Notes under the pieces: model-generated
Told to the model about the DNA's origin: nothing
Seen by the model: the letters and a program-made list of their open reading frames with translations, nothing else
Database searches by the model: none
Shown: positions 33,497 to 43,503 of the stretch, in pieces
How positions within the stretch are numbered: the first letter of the stretch is position 1
Layout of the letters: each line of letters opens with the position of its first letter
Program-made: the position numbers and the translations under genes
DNA from: Didymella arachidicola
Taxonomy: Eukaryota > Ascomycota > Dothideomycetes > Pleosporales > Didymellaceae
NCBI GenBank assembly: GCA_016630955.3
Contig: CM049989.1
Location: 1,736,001 to 1,800,000 of the forward strand
Length of the DNA: 64,000 nucleotides
Reading direction: 5' to 3'

Positions 33497-34390
33497 TCAA
33501 AGACCATTCTCGGCCCACTCGAGAAATTCCTTGAATTCAGTCTCATCTGGGTGCGCCACCAGAGACCTGTTTTTGTCCTGGAAAACATAAGGATATAGCC
33601 GCCAATTCCGGCCCGTCTCGGACGACAAGGCCTGCTGGGCCTTGAGCTTACGACCAACGACAACAAGGGCCGTCATGGTGCTTGGCATCTCGATCCAGGT
33701 TGGGAGTAACAAGCAGTTGATATCGCGGAAGCGAAACGGCACGTCCGGCAAAGATGCTGCCAACTTGGTCATGGTGGGAAAGACCCCCCCGCGCAACTGG
33801 CCTTTCATGTCGCTGAAGAAAGTGTCGATCACAACTTGCGGCGTCTTGCGAAACGCCTCTGGATAATGCAACAACGCGTAGCCGAATGCCTCCTCGATGT
33901 ACTTCCAGCTGTCTGTGACGTTGGACTGCGGTGTGCCTGGGCTGCGAGTACACTTGACCGGGTCATGATCAAACAGAAGCCCGTTGTTTGCCCAGATCAG
34001 ATCCCGGGCTTCGGCGTGCGTGAAGCGCATTGCGCGAGTACGTGCTGTCAGTTCGTCGATGTCTACGTCACGCAGGGCTGTCACAAACGAACCGACCTTT
34101 TTTTTCGGCGTGTACGTGGTCCATTGGAACTCGAGCGGCCATGCGTCGCCGTCGGTGACCGTGTAACTTGCGATGTGGAGACGCAGCTCCGCCGGCAGAT
34201 CGAGGAATCGAAACTGATCAGCTGGGTATGAAACGTTGTTGTTTAGCGCTGGGTAATGACCTGTAACTTCGGGCCACTTCTCGCGGCATCTTAACACCGC
34301 ATGAATTACGAATGGATGGGCCTTTTGGCAGAATTGGGAGGCAGACTGGCTTATCTCGGAGTCTGTGTGCAGTGTAGGGGTTTCGGACAT
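33497..34390 (-). CDS. Uncharacterised fungal protein with F-box/2EXR-like segment
   Basis: A 297-aa protein starting MSETPTLHTDSEIS. The frame is open 34 codons further upstream, but that part is low-complexity and unlike coding sequence, so I use the inner ATG at 34390. FLDLPAELRLHIASYTV at about residues 60-76 is the typical LP-E-LR--I opening of the 2EXR/F-box-like domain that is expanded in ascomycetes. The rest has no motif I recognise; there is no signal peptide or membrane segment. These proteins are abundant, fast evolving and mostly without known function. No intron is needed. Confidence 0.65.
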   Translation of the reverse strand: MSETPTLHTDSEISQSASQFCQKAHPFVIHAVLRCREKWPEVTGHYPALNNNVSYPADQFRFLDLPAELRLHIASYTVTDGDAWPLEFQWTTYTPKKKVGSFVTALRDVDIDELTARTRAMRFTHAEARDLIWANNGLLFDHDPVKCTRSPGTPQSNVTDSWKYIEEAFGYALLHYPEAFRKTPQVVIDTFFSDMKGQLRGGVFPTMTKLAASLPDVPFRFRDINCLLLPTWIEMPSTMTALVVVGRKLKAQQALSSETGRNWRLYPYVFQDKNRSLVAHPDETEFKEFLEWAENGL

Positions 34391-34742
34391 TGTGTGGTTG
34401 CGAGTGATTGAGATGAGCGAGTGATGCCAGAAGTCCAGGGAATCTATACAGGATTTATATGTGGAAGGAGTGCATGTTATGTGCAACCACAATGTAGTAA
34501 TAATGCCATGGTGCTCAAATCTCAGTCTGGTGGCGTCAACAGCTTGGTGAAAGATCTTGCAAGACCAATCCGTGGTGTCAGGATAATGGAGGTGAGATGC
34601 TTGGAGAGAGGGAGACTAGCGCGGGGGGTACAGTGTATATTTTGGTAAAAGGAGTAATTACTCTGGCCTTTGCAAGAGTTTTAAATGCTCTATTCTTGCA
34701 CATGATGACACTTCCTCCTGCTACTAACGGAACAACATTTTC

Positions 34743-34780
34743 ATCTTAGATGCGATATACAATCTTAGATGCGATATACA
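34743..34780 (+). repeat. Perfect 19-bp tandem duplication
   Basis: ATCTTAGATGCGATATACA occurs twice head to tail without a mismatch. It lies in the 34391-35371 gap between two minus-strand genes. Nothing else in that gap is supported as a gene. The perfect identity suggests a recent slip or a footprint of transposon excision. Confidence 0.9.
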
Positions 34781-35371
34781 AACGGTGTATCCCGTATTCC
34801 TTTCCCGTACATTGTCAGATCCGTCTTTGCGCCAATCGCCCTCGTAATCGGCCTTGTTCCTTCGCGACCACTGTCACACACCCATCGCCTCCAGTGCCTT
34901 GTATCAAGCGCTGCTGTTGTGTCCGGACGCACTTGCATTTTATTCGCACTACTAGTCGGTACAGACAAGATCCGGCTGTGCAATGGGTGATGCCAGCATA
35001 GCGTGCGGTACAAGATGCTACGTTTGAGCGGGCACACGTAAGTGAGTGGTGCACACAATGCAATGTTCGAATTGAGGTGATTTCTAGCATCTATAAGAAG
35101 ATGGTGGTGGATCGGCGCTGTTGCAACGTGGCTTGGGGTGGAGTAAGTCTTTCCCACGGTGCATCTCGCGCGTAGGTTGAGCTGGGGACGGTCTGGGATC
35201 TGCACTGCTGATATGCCCAGATTGCTCGCGCAGGCCCAGTTCGCGAGCGGTGCTTCCGTTTGGAGCTGATGAAACGGAGTGCCGTGCCGCGGGCGGTCCC
35301 TGGCGCACTGGATCCCCAATCGATGCATCGCGCGTCAGATTGAGGAGTGAGTTTTGAAGTAATCTTTCCCG

Positions 35372-36301
35372 TCACCGTCTCCGACTCCGATCTCCGGAAG
35401 CTTGCTGGGCTGCCTGCTGCGCAGCCTCGTGTCCCATTTCCTCTCTTAAAAGCTTCAGCTGGTTCTCCGTCTTCTCGCGCCGCGCAGTTTCCTTCTCCAG
35501 TTCGCGATCTACCTGCGCGATCTTGGCCATCAGCGCGTCGATCAGGCCCTGCTCGTGCTCCTGGCTGAACGGCACGTCGTCGCCGCCTTTCTCTGGTAGC
35601 TGGGCGCTGCGCTCGCCGTTGGGCAGGCCGCGCTTTAAGCGTCCGTTGGCGCCGAGAGAAGCCTTCTTGCTGCCAGACGACGACTTGGAGGGGATGAGGT
35701 GCGCCCACTGGTCTTCGGCGGTCAGGGCGTCGAAGAGCGCCTCGGTGGGCTCGTTGAAGTGGACGACCTCGAGGAACTCGCTGCGCACGCAGCCGGTGCG
35801 CTCCTGCTGGGCCTGCTGCTCCTCGGTGCCGTACTTCTCCAGCTGCAGAAAGTGCTGGCGGTACTGGGCCTTTTCGCCGGAGATCGGGGCGAAGTGCAGG
35901 CGGATGTCGATGCTGAAGCCGCCCCAGCCTGTCTCGGTGACCTCGAAGGGCGGGTTGTCGCAGGTGCGCAGGGGGTTTTCGTACGTGTTGAAGATCTTGA
36001 ACTGGACCTTGTTGAGCCAGGTGGAGAGCGAGGGGTCGCCGTCGGGCTGGCGCACGTAGACGGTCCAGCGCTTGGTGTGGTCGTCGGGGATGCCCTTGGG
36101 GCGGTCGGGGTGGCCCAGCGGCGGGAGTGCCCAGGCCTCGGAGCCGATTACTGTGTGTGTGAGCAGAGGGGCAGGCGGTGCTCGAGGGGCAGCGTACTGA
36201 TGTTGCGCGATACGCGCTTGTTCTGCGCGTGTCAGCAGGCGTTCCCGTGCAGGATGGAGGCAACGCACCTTGACGCGCTTGTTTGCCGCCGGCGCAGGCA
36301 T
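35372..36301 (-). CDS. YEATS-domain protein, Yaf9-like (SWR1/NuA4 subunit)
   Basis: Reader of acylated histone H3 shared by the SWR1 remodeller and NuA4 acetyltransferase. YEATS core: HTKRWTVYVRQPDGD, WLNKVQFKIFNTYENPLR, PPFEVTETGWGGFSIDIRLHF. The C-terminus (LIDALMAKIAQVDRELEKET... to EEMGHEAAQQAAQQ) is a coiled coil, the Yaf9 arrangement. The N-terminus MPAPAANKRVK is typical, but the next ~40 residues (VRCLHPARERLL...APLLTHT) are foreign to the family, which normally passes quickly to the VIGSEAW strand. That stretch, about 36152-36268, is probably intron: donor GTGCGT at 36268, CTGAC branch-like site, CACACACAG acceptor at 36151. That exact pair breaks the frame by one base, so the junction is unresolved. 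An in-frame alternative uses the CATCAG acceptor about 65 bp earlier. Confidence 0.85.
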   Translation of the reverse strand: MPAPAANKRVKVRCLHPARERLLTRAEQARIAQHQYAAPRAPPAPLLTHTVIGSEAWALPPLGHPDRPKGIPDDHTKRWTVYVRQPDGDPSLSTWLNKVQFKIFNTYENPLRTCDNPPFEVTETGWGGFSIDIRLHFAPISGEKAQYRQHFLQLEKYGTEEQQAQQERTGCVRSEFLEVVHFNEPTEALFDALTAEDQWAHLIPSKSSSGSKKASLGANGRLKRGLPNGERSAQLPEKGGDDVPFSQEHEQGLIDALMAKIAQVDRELEKETARREKTENQLKLLREEMGHEAAQQAAQQASGDRSRRR

Positions 36302-36572
36302 GTTGGGTGTAGCTTTGACGTATTTGTACTGAAACAGAGTAGGTAAGCAAATACCAGGTACGTGTTGCTAGAGTGGAGTCGTGTGTTCCGCCGTGTAAAG
36401 TTGTTCGAGCAAAGACGCGCGATCGATCCAGAGCCCTCGGTGGTGTCTAGCGCCCGCGCACCCCTGCCAACGTCAGCCCTGTGGGGCGCCTTTTGGTGTC
36501 GAGTGATATCACCACTTGGAGCTCCCATCCGAACTTCCTCACTTTCTCGCTCACCGCCCACACACAGCAGCA
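36302..36572. promoter_or_regulatory. Shared divergent promoter between Yaf9-like and Coq11-like genes
   Basis: The two start codons are 271 bp apart in opposite directions, so both promoters must lie here. No TATA box is obvious, in line with housekeeping genes. No repeat or palindrome stands out. Confidence 0.6.
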
Positions 36573-37629
36573 ATGGCTTCGGCAGCACAGAAGAAGCTTG
36601 TAGTATGCGGAGGCAATGGATTCTTGGGTACGTGACATGAATTCCTCGCTGTTTCGTGATATTTCGAGCTTCGATAGCACGTGGTGGAGCTATGCACGTG
36701 CATTCTTTACGCAGCTCTCTCACAGTATATACAAGGACTCTTCGCAGCATAAACACTACACTCTTTGCAGCATAAACTATACATTCCATGCACTGCTGAC
36801 AAGCCCCCCAGGAAGCCGCATCTGCCGCGCCGCCGCCCACCGCGGCTGGTCCGTCGTCTCCATCTCGCGCTCCGGCAACCCGCACTGGGCCTCCGTCACA
36901 TCCTCCCCGGACCCCCCACCCTGGGCATCCAAAATAACCTGGGCCAAAGGCGACATCCTCGACCCCTCCTCCTACAACACGCACCTCGAATCCGCCACAG
37001 CCGTCATCCACACCATGGGCATCCTGCTGGAAGCCGACTACAAAGGCGTCGTCAGCGGCCGCGAGTCCCCCATCGCCGGCCTGCGCCGCGCATTCTCCTC
37101 CCAAAAGGCCGGGACCCAGAACCCGCTCACCGCAGACGGCGGACCGCTCCGCCCGTTGGAGAAAGACGGCCAGCTGACGTATGAGGTTATGAACCGCGAT
37201 ACGGCAGTCAGCCTCGCGCACGAAGCCTCCAAGAAAAACGTGCCCACGTTCCTGTACATTTCCGCTGCAGCCGGGACCCCCATTCTGCCGAAGCGCTACA
37301 TCACCACCAAGCGCGACGCAGAGTCCATCATCAGCACTACGTTCCCTGCTATGCGCTCCATTTTTATCCGCGCCCCGTTCCTGTACGATGCGAGTCGTGC
37401 GTTTACGCTGCCGATTGCGGCGGGTGGCACGGTCGCGAGTCTGGTTAATAGCGCGGTGGGCGGGAGGCTGACGTGGTTGATGGGGGCCGGGGGGATTAAG
37501 CCGCTGAAGGTGGATTTGGTGGGCGAGGCGGTTGTTGAGGCGCTGGAGGATGAGGAGGTGAGGGGTCCGGTGGAGGTGCCAGAGATTGAGCGCTTGGGGA
37601 CGAGGGCGTGGAGGAAGAATATGTTGTAG
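36573..37629 (+). CDS. Coq11-like NAD(P)-binding protein (NDUFA9-type atypical SDR)
   Basis: Predicted mitochondrial protein linked in yeast (YLR290C/Coq11) to the coenzyme Q synthome. Exons 36573-36627 and 36812-37629; the 184-nt intron has GTACGT donor, CTGCTGAC branch site and CCCCAG acceptor. Phase 1, joining GGNGFLG to SRICRAAAHRGW; 290 aa in total. The Rossmann motif GGNGFLG at residues 13-19 spans the splice junction, which strongly supports it. ATAVIHTMGILLEADYKGVV, FLYISAAAG and the RYITTKRDAE segment follow the order of the extended/atypical SDR family. The classical YxxxK is replaced by RYITTK, as in NDUFA9-like proteins. It is transcribed divergently from the YEATS gene. Confidence 0.8.
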
Positions 37630-37983
37630 GGTAAAAAGGGGTACTGGGGATGAGAGGGAGGGGGGTGGGGGGGTGAGAGGGGTATGTGTACTGCGAGCGC
37701 GAGAGGAATTTGCAGGCAGAGTCTCTCTTTTCAGGACCGCAAAAGTACGGCACAAACAAGATGAAGAGTACTATTTGACTGCTGCAGCGACTGGAGACGA
37801 GCCTGGTGGAAGAGATCGCTAGTGTGTAATTGTAAGGAAAGCTAGAAACTTCATTCTCGAAACTGTCGGTTTCTCATCAATCATGGCCCTCGAACTCATA
37901 CCATGTTCAGTCTCAGAATCTTTTTGTGCGTGAACTGATTCCATTTCACTAAACTACACTCTACAACACCATACGCTGCCCCT

Positions 37984-39042
37984 TCAGAGGAACTCGTACT
38001 TTGCCTGAATCGCATCATACTGCTGCTGATTCAACGGCAACACCCACCCATGCTTCGTCGTCGTCGTGAAATTCGTCGTATCAGACAATGTCCACGCGCC
38101 CATATCATCCAGCGTGCGCGCCTGCGCAGGGATATACGTCTCGGTGCTGCTCTGATCGATCCACAAATGGAACAGCCCAGGGTCGACGTTGTCGCGGAAC
38201 GCAAGCTGGCCCTCGTTGTTGGAGTACTGGCTCGCAAACGTGACGCGGGTTCCGTCCGGCGCGCCGCCGACATTGGTCCATGTTCCAAAGATGCCTGTAG
38301 AGGAGCGCTGCTGCCAGATGCGGTAGTCGACTTCGCTCTTCACCCAACGGTACCACACGTCTGCGCCTTGCTCGGGGACGTGGAGGAGTGAGCAGTCGAT
38401 GACGGGGTAGCCCGGGCTGAAGTAGACTTGTTCCTCGGAGAAGGTTTCAAAGTCCGTGGTGGTTACGTACATGAGCTGGTTTGGTGGCGAGGGACCGGTG
38501 CGGTCGACGTCCGCGGGATCCCAGTAGCGCGAGGAGAATATCACGATGAATTCGTTGCGCGTGGCGTCCCAGTAGGATTCGGGCGCCCACACGTTTCCGG
38601 CGGAGACGTTGGCGATGGGCGCGCTGAGCCGGGGCTCGCTCCAATTCGCGAGGTCGGTCGACTCCCAGATGACGATGCTCCGGCTGCCGAAGCGTGTTGC
38701 GTTGATGAAGTCGCCCCCGAGCGCGTTGACCTTGAGGTCCGTGGCGTGCAGCCAGTATTTGCTGTTGTCTGGGGTGGCGATGATGAAGTGGTCTCGTACG
38801 CCTGTCGTGCCTACAGTGCTTTCTAGGATCCTTGCTGTCTCGGGTGTGCTATCGTAGGATAGCTGACGATAGGAAAGCGCGTTGTTGCCGTCGGATAGGT
38901 GCATGTACACCTGCTCATCGTTCACAGGGAAATTGGTGAAGAGGTAGCCGACTTTGTCCTCTGCTTGGCGAGTGTGGAGCGGCGATGCAAACGATACCGC
39001 TGCCGATACGGCAAGTGAGAGGAGTGGATTTGTAAGATGCAT
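37984..39042 (-). CDS. Secreted GH43-like five-bladed beta-propeller glycosidase
   Basis: Probable extracellular arabinosidase/xylosidase-type enzyme. I start it at 39042 (MHLTNPLLSLAVSAAVSFAS, a clear signal peptide, 352 aa); the frame extends 15 codons upstream without a better start. GH43-clan features: a repeated beta-propeller rhythm; GVRDHFIIATPDNSKYWLHAT (candidate catalytic Asp); VIWESTDLANWSEPR; NVWAPESYWD; and VKSEVDYRIWQQRS. This resembles the poorly characterised GH43 subfamilies rather than the classic arabinofuranosidases, so the substrate is uncertain. Several N-x-S/T sites suggest glycosylation. No intron. It is on the same strand as the GH54 gene and part of the 38-46 kb glycosidase group. 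Confidence 0.75.
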   Translation of the reverse strand: MHLTNPLLSLAVSAAVSFASPLHTRQAEDKVGYLFTNFPVNDEQVYMHLSDGNNALSYRQLSYDSTPETARILESTVGTTGVRDHFIIATPDNSKYWLHATDLKVNALGGDFINATRFGSRSIVIWESTDLANWSEPRLSAPIANVSAGNVWAPESYWDATRNEFIVIFSSRYWDPADVDRTGPSPPNQLMYVTTTDFETFSEEQVYFSPGYPVIDCSLLHVPEQGADVWYRWVKSEVDYRIWQQRSSTGIFGTWTNVGGAPDGTRVTFASQYSNNEGQLAFRDNVDPGLFHLWIDQSSTETYIPAQARTLDDMGAWTLSDTTNFTTTTKHGWVLPLNQQQYDAIQAKYEFL

Positions 39043-39534
39043 CTTGTTCAGGGTGTGAGAGCTAATTTGCAATGCCCTGGGTAGCATGCAGTCTTCTTCC
39101 CATAGTTATAGCCATCCTGACCGCCGTTGCCAAGTGGGCCAAGAGAATTTCACTATATCATGCAAAGGCATTTGGAGGAATCCAGCGCCAAGTTTTTGTG
39201 TGTGAGGTCATCGTGAGGCTGGGGAAGGAAGACACGAAGTGGAAGTCTTGGTGTTGCGGGTGCGCTCGTGACATTGACCGACCGATGTGGGGAAGCTCGG
39301 GGAAAGCACCGATGTACGATGTACTCTAGGATGGAGAAAACATCTGGGGTATGCCGATCGACCGTGTTCGCTCGCACCTTCTGAGTTGGAACGCTGGGGC
39401 TGAGGAGATCGTCAGGTCCGGTGTTGACTTGTGAGCAAAATGATGCTTTGATCGCGCCGGTGCTGTGACACTTCCCTGATGAATGTCACGCTGAGATTAC
39501 CAGGTCGCCGGTGGTCAGACTGTCCAACGAAGCC

Positions 39535-39550
39535 GGGTTCTGCAGAACCC
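39535..39550. repeat. Perfect 16-bp palindrome between glycosidase genes
   Basis: GGGTTCTGCAGAACCC lies about 490 bp upstream of the GH43-like gene. The 39043-39808 gap has no other supported feature. It could be a dimeric regulator site, but I cannot name the factor. Confidence 0.5.
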
Positions 39551-39808
39551 ATGTCAGTGCGGCAACCTCGGCACTTTTCGAAGTCTTCAATGGCTGTGCA
39601 GTAATTGAGTAGCAGGGACGGTACGAAGAAGGAGGGACGAAAAGGGTCGTGAATATCATCATGCATTTTGAGTCAAGACGCTAACTAAACATCACCACTA
39701 AGGAAACTAGCAACAGCCAAAAGCTTTCATCACGACATGAAGCATGTGATCATAGCGCATCTTCAATATGTCCTTGCCAAAACCGTCGTATCACAGTTTG
39801 CTCCGACT

Positions 39809-41329
39809 TCAGGCCAGACCTGTGCTTGTGGCCCACGTAGCGTCGTTGTTGAACGAGTTTGAGTTATCAAAAGTGTGGACACCGCCATTGCTCGCAATAT
39901 AGCCGACATTCGTATAGTGGCGGATCCAGCGAGTCGGGTATCCCCACGCGCGAATGGATGAGCCGGTTCCACTGAGACCACTTTGAGGGCAGAAGGTTGC
40001 ATCTTCCTTGAATCCTTTGGTGCCATCACTGGCATCAACTCGGAGCGCGAAGTTGGAGTGGCGAAGGTAGCTGCCGGCGGTGTCCCTGGATTCGAACGAG
40101 TAGCAGCCGCTGTTGCCAAGTCCAGTGCGGATGGTCCAACTGGCAGTCTGTTTCGTAGCGGTGGTGCTGGAGGAGGAGATGACCTGAGTGTTCACAGTCG
40201 CCCCAGTGTGCGCAAGGTAACGGTCGGTGTACCCGGGAGTTGTGGCCTTGAAAGAGACGGTGCCTCCAACGGTGTATGTCGGACCGCTGACCAGCGATGT
40301 GACAGCATACTTGGCAGCCACAATGTCGGCCTGGACTGAGTTCTCGGTGGCGTCAGTTGGGTAGCCGCTGGTCACAACACCCTCGTAAAAGGTACCCTGG
40401 GCTCCGTTGCTGTTGTCACCGCCGATTCCAAGGATGATGGCACCCTCCTTGTGCATGGGGTTGTATCCAGAGCCCGTTGGGCGAGTACCGTTGTAGTACG
40501 TTGACAACGCACCTGAAGCACCGTTACCGCCGCGGATGGCCCAAACGCCAGGCTTTCCCTTGACAATCGCAGTGACGAATCGGTATGTGATTGACGGGTC
40601 GGCGGTATTCTGCTTAGCTCCCTGACCCGAAAATAGACCATTTTCAAGATCAGCCATGATCCAAGGACCACTGCCGGCACCACTTCCCCAGACCGTGTTG
40701 TCACCGTAGTAGATGGCCTCCATGTGGCCATCACCGGTGTCGCGGTTGTTGGTCTCAGCGTTACCATAGTCGAAGCAGCAGGCACCGTTATAATGAGTGC
40801 CATCAAGAACTGCGTACATGCCTTCGGGCTGATCTCCAGTAGCCGATCCGCTAACCACGTTGTTCCGGTATCCGGTTCCCGGAGAAACGAAGACACCGTA
40901 AGCCTTCGCACCGTTCAAAGTGACTGGGGCACCGATTGCGCCCGCAAGATTGTCGTAGCCATTGGACTCGGGGCCGTTAAAGCCACCTGGCGGGGCTTGG
41001 GTGAGGTGGTTCGCGCGTCCAGACTGGTCATACACGATGGTGATGAGGCAGGTAGTGCCGGAACAGAAAGTATCCTGAGCAGCAGCGTTGGCAACACCAC
41101 CAGCGGATTTGGGTGCAATGTTGGTCGTGGTGTTGTCCGAGCCGCGCTTGACCTGGTAGAGGGAGCCAGAAAAGCTGCTGTACAAAGCACGAGTTGTGCT
41201 GTGTGCCGCGATGCAGGGTGTGTTGCCGGCAGCATAGATGTCGCAAGGCGCAGCAGCAACGACTGAACCTGTGGCAGCCAGACCAAGGGCGAGCACGCCG
41301 GAGCGTGACAATCTCGATTGAGAAGGCAT
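39809..41329 (-). CDS. abfB: Alpha-L-arabinofuranosidase B, GH54 with CBM42
   Basis: Secreted exo-enzyme releasing terminal L-arabinofuranose from arabinan, arabinoxylan and arabinogalactan side chains. 506 aa, single exon, usual length. Signal peptide within residues 1-27 (GVLALGLAATGSVVAAA). The GH54 catalytic domain starts CDIYAAGNTPCIAAHSTTRALY. Glu229 (MADLENGLFSG) and Asp305 (GIGGDNSNGAQG) are the expected nucleophile and acid/base; their 76-residue spacing equals that in Aspergillus AkAbfB (E221/D297). A CBM42 arabinose-binding beta-trefoil occupies about 345-506 (RYLAHTG, YLRHSNFALRV, IRHYTNVGYIASNGG). A TATATAAG box lies at 41423-41430, 94 bp upstream of the start. In other fungi this gene is induced by arabinose/xylose regulators such as XlnR and AraR. 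Confidence 0.97.
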   Translation of the reverse strand: MPSQSRLSRSGVLALGLAATGSVVAAAPCDIYAAGNTPCIAAHSTTRALYSSFSGSLYQVKRGSDNTTTNIAPKSAGGVANAAAQDTFCSGTTCLITIVYDQSGRANHLTQAPPGGFNGPESNGYDNLAGAIGAPVTLNGAKAYGVFVSPGTGYRNNVVSGSATGDQPEGMYAVLDGTHYNGACCFDYGNAETNNRDTGDGHMEAIYYGDNTVWGSGAGSGPWIMADLENGLFSGQGAKQNTADPSITYRFVTAIVKGKPGVWAIRGGNGASGALSTYYNGTRPTGSGYNPMHKEGAIILGIGGDNSNGAQGTFYEGVVTSGYPTDATENSVQADIVAAKYAVTSLVSGPTYTVGGTVSFKATTPGYTDRYLAHTGATVNTQVISSSSTTATKQTASWTIRTGLGNSGCYSFESRDTAGSYLRHSNFALRVDASDGTKGFKEDATFCPQSGLSGTGSSIRAWGYPTRWIRHYTNVGYIASNGGVHTFDNSNSFNNDATWATSTGLA

Positions 41330-41422
41330 GACAGGGAAGATAGCCGGAGATTAGACAAGCAGGCTTGTCGGGTCCTTAGAGGGCTTGTTGGTGAGGACCA
41401 AAGATGGGCATCCATCGACGTC

Positions 41423-41430
41423 TTATATAG
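41423..41430 (-). promoter_or_regulatory. TATA box of abfB
   Basis: TATATAAG on the minus strand, 94 bp upstream of the GH54 start codon, the usual distance for a strongly induced fungal gene. Confidence 0.6.
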
Positions 41431-42031
41431 TTCCATACCGATACATTAAAGTGACGGCACTGTCTCGGCGGTCAAATTGCCGCTGAGGGAATACCCTCAG
41501 AGTCACGAGAACTGTCATAGCGGAGTTACCAGAGCATGCATGATTCGAGTCTGGGGCCCCAGATTCCATATCGGTCATTGTCCGAAGTAGAAAATGCGGG
41601 GATTGCGAAGACCACACCCTCATACAAGCAAGAGGGCCACCGTTCAGAACAGTCCAGGACTACAACGGTAAGCTCATGTGAGCCACGTACGCACAAATAC
41701 GAGCCATTCTTGCGGGGTGCAATCGGCGGAAGGCCGGAGAGGAGGTCGAACCAAGCAGACCACGGAGCGAAGACTGCGAAGTACGTAGCCCAGCACGTTA
41801 GTAAATTGCTTCGCAACCTTCTACGGTGCTAAAGCAGGTACCCAAGCTTTGCCGAGGCGAGCTTATTGAGGACAAGGGGCTGCCGATCGCGCTTTGTGAT
41901 TGAACGAAATCTTTAGTACGGCTGATCCCGTGAACGGCTACTCATGATCCACCAATGAACAGAGAGCGGTCCTTAATTGACCTGCATTAGTGATCACTCA
42001 TACAAAAGTTTCCACAGCGCATTTCTCCTAG

Positions 42032-42153
42032 CTAGCCGCGAATGTATGCCGTAAAATTTCGCTTGAGTGAGTTTAGTCAATAGGGATATCAGAGATGCTG
42101 AGTGGTCCTCTAGTCTTCGAGGGGCTAGCTACATGCCTCTTTAAGCATTAGCC
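42032..42153. promoter_or_regulatory. Cluster of three GGCTAR hexamers upstream of abfB
   Basis: GGCTAG (minus, 42032-42037), GGCTAG (plus, 42123-42128) and GGCTAA (minus, 42148-42153) fall within 122 bp, 700-820 bp upstream of abfB. GGCTAR is the core of the site recognised by the xylanolytic regulator XlnR/Xyr1 in Aspergillus and Trichoderma. The remainder of 41330-42258 holds no supported gene. Confidence 0.4.
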
Positions 42154-42258
42154 CAATCTCACTTGAGTGAAGTTCTCCGGTACGAAGCATGCGTATAGAG
42201 GACCAGGATTCAATTTCTGCATTGACGGTCTACAAATCTGTTAGAACACTGAACTATG

Positions 42259-43503
42259 CTAAGGCGAGAGGTTCCTCCAGACCGCTGTCTCGAAGCGCGC
42301 TACAACATCCCAAGTCTTGCGATCTGCCCAGGGTGACACCTGAGTTGCGAAGAATGTCGCCAGTCCACGCTCACGGTTGATGCTCCAAGCAAGGTTAGGT
42401 AGTCCAGACCACGACAATGTACCTGCGGGTCGGAAATAATTTTCCCTAGCCACGTCTTCTTCCACAAGCAGACCAGCGAGGCCATGATTAGCAACAACTC
42501 CTTCCATGTTGTCGTCGAGCGAGCACTGGTACGCGAATTCGCCCATGGCCTGTAGATCCCGAAGGGCTGAACTGCCAGGAGCAAACTGCGGAGTGAATAT
42601 TTGATCGACCGTAGGCTTTGAAAGCAACGCAGGATTTTCCTTGAGCAGATCTGATAGCACCCTGGTGAAGTCGTGGACGTTAGAATAGAGACCTAAGCCC
42701 CCAGCCTCATGAGAGGGCTCCGGCGAAAATGGGTTTGGCCCGTCGGTCAGTTCGCCGTCTTCGCTGCGCGTAGACATGCGCATTAGCTTTTCCGCAACCT
42801 GTGGCTTGCGCGATAGATGCCAAGTGAACGATTCGATGCCAAGGGGCTTTGCGATTTGCGCTCCAACATACTCCTCAAAAGTCAGACCGGAAAGTCGCTC
42901 AACAAGCAGACTAGTCCAGTCCAGTCCACCACTATAGTTCCAGCTGGTCCCTGATTCGTATCTTCGCGGGTATGAGTGACCTTTCAATACATCGCCGTCC
43001 AACACAAGTGTCGGAATCGGACGACCTTGGGAAGCATGCCATGCATAAAGGACTGGATCGAGCCAAGCGTAGGTGGCGCCGCTCGAGTGCGTGACAAGAG
43101 CTCGCAGCGTGACTGGCAAAGTTGCTTGATCGATCTTGAGCTGACCGTCCGGCGTCTGTGAAACAATGGGTTGAGAAGTGAGCTCGGGGAGATATTGATT
43201 CAATGGCTCATCCAGTGTAACAAGGCCTTTTTCGACAAGCTGCAGCGCTGCGATGGATGCTATGAGCTTAGTGCACGAGGCAATGAAGAATGTGCTGTCG
43301 AATTGAAGTGGACGAGCGTCTCTGCCAACGCCATTTGCACCTGATGTTTTTTCATATACGTAGTTGCCTACACATGTCAATAAAATGTAGAAGGGCTACC
43401 AACATCGCTGCATACCGTGCCGGTCAACAACTGCCATCACGGTACCTGGAATCATGTTGGCCTTAGACGTGGCATTGTCAAGGAAAACTTCGAAATTCTC
43501 CAT
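42259..43503 (-). CDS. Serine beta-lactamase-fold hydrolase / LovD-like transesterase
   Basis: Exons 43416-43503 and 42259-43367 (minus); the 48-nt intron has GTATGC donor, TTGAC branch-like site and TGTAG acceptor. 398 aa in frame. Joining gives VVDRHG-NYVYEKTSG. The nucleophile motif SCTK is at 60-63 and NYSGGLDW contains Tyr174. The Ser-Lys to Tyr spacing closely follows LovD (S76/K79/Y188), the acyltransferase of lovastatin synthesis, and class C-type esterases. No signal peptide, so probably intracellular, unlike its secreted neighbours. No polyketide synthase is present in the window, so a secondary-metabolite role is unsupported here. Substrate unknown; it could be an esterase. Confidence 0.85.

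Noticed and set aside
35091..36350. 419-codon minus-strand frame overlapping the YEATS gene
   Set aside because: Alternative frame, Arg/Pro/Ala-rich shadow; the YEATS frame has the domain.
36232..37755. 507-codon minus-strand frame antisense to the Coq11-like gene
   Set aside because: Antisense shadow of a GC-rich gene; no motif, and the Coq11 frame with its Rossmann motif explains the region.
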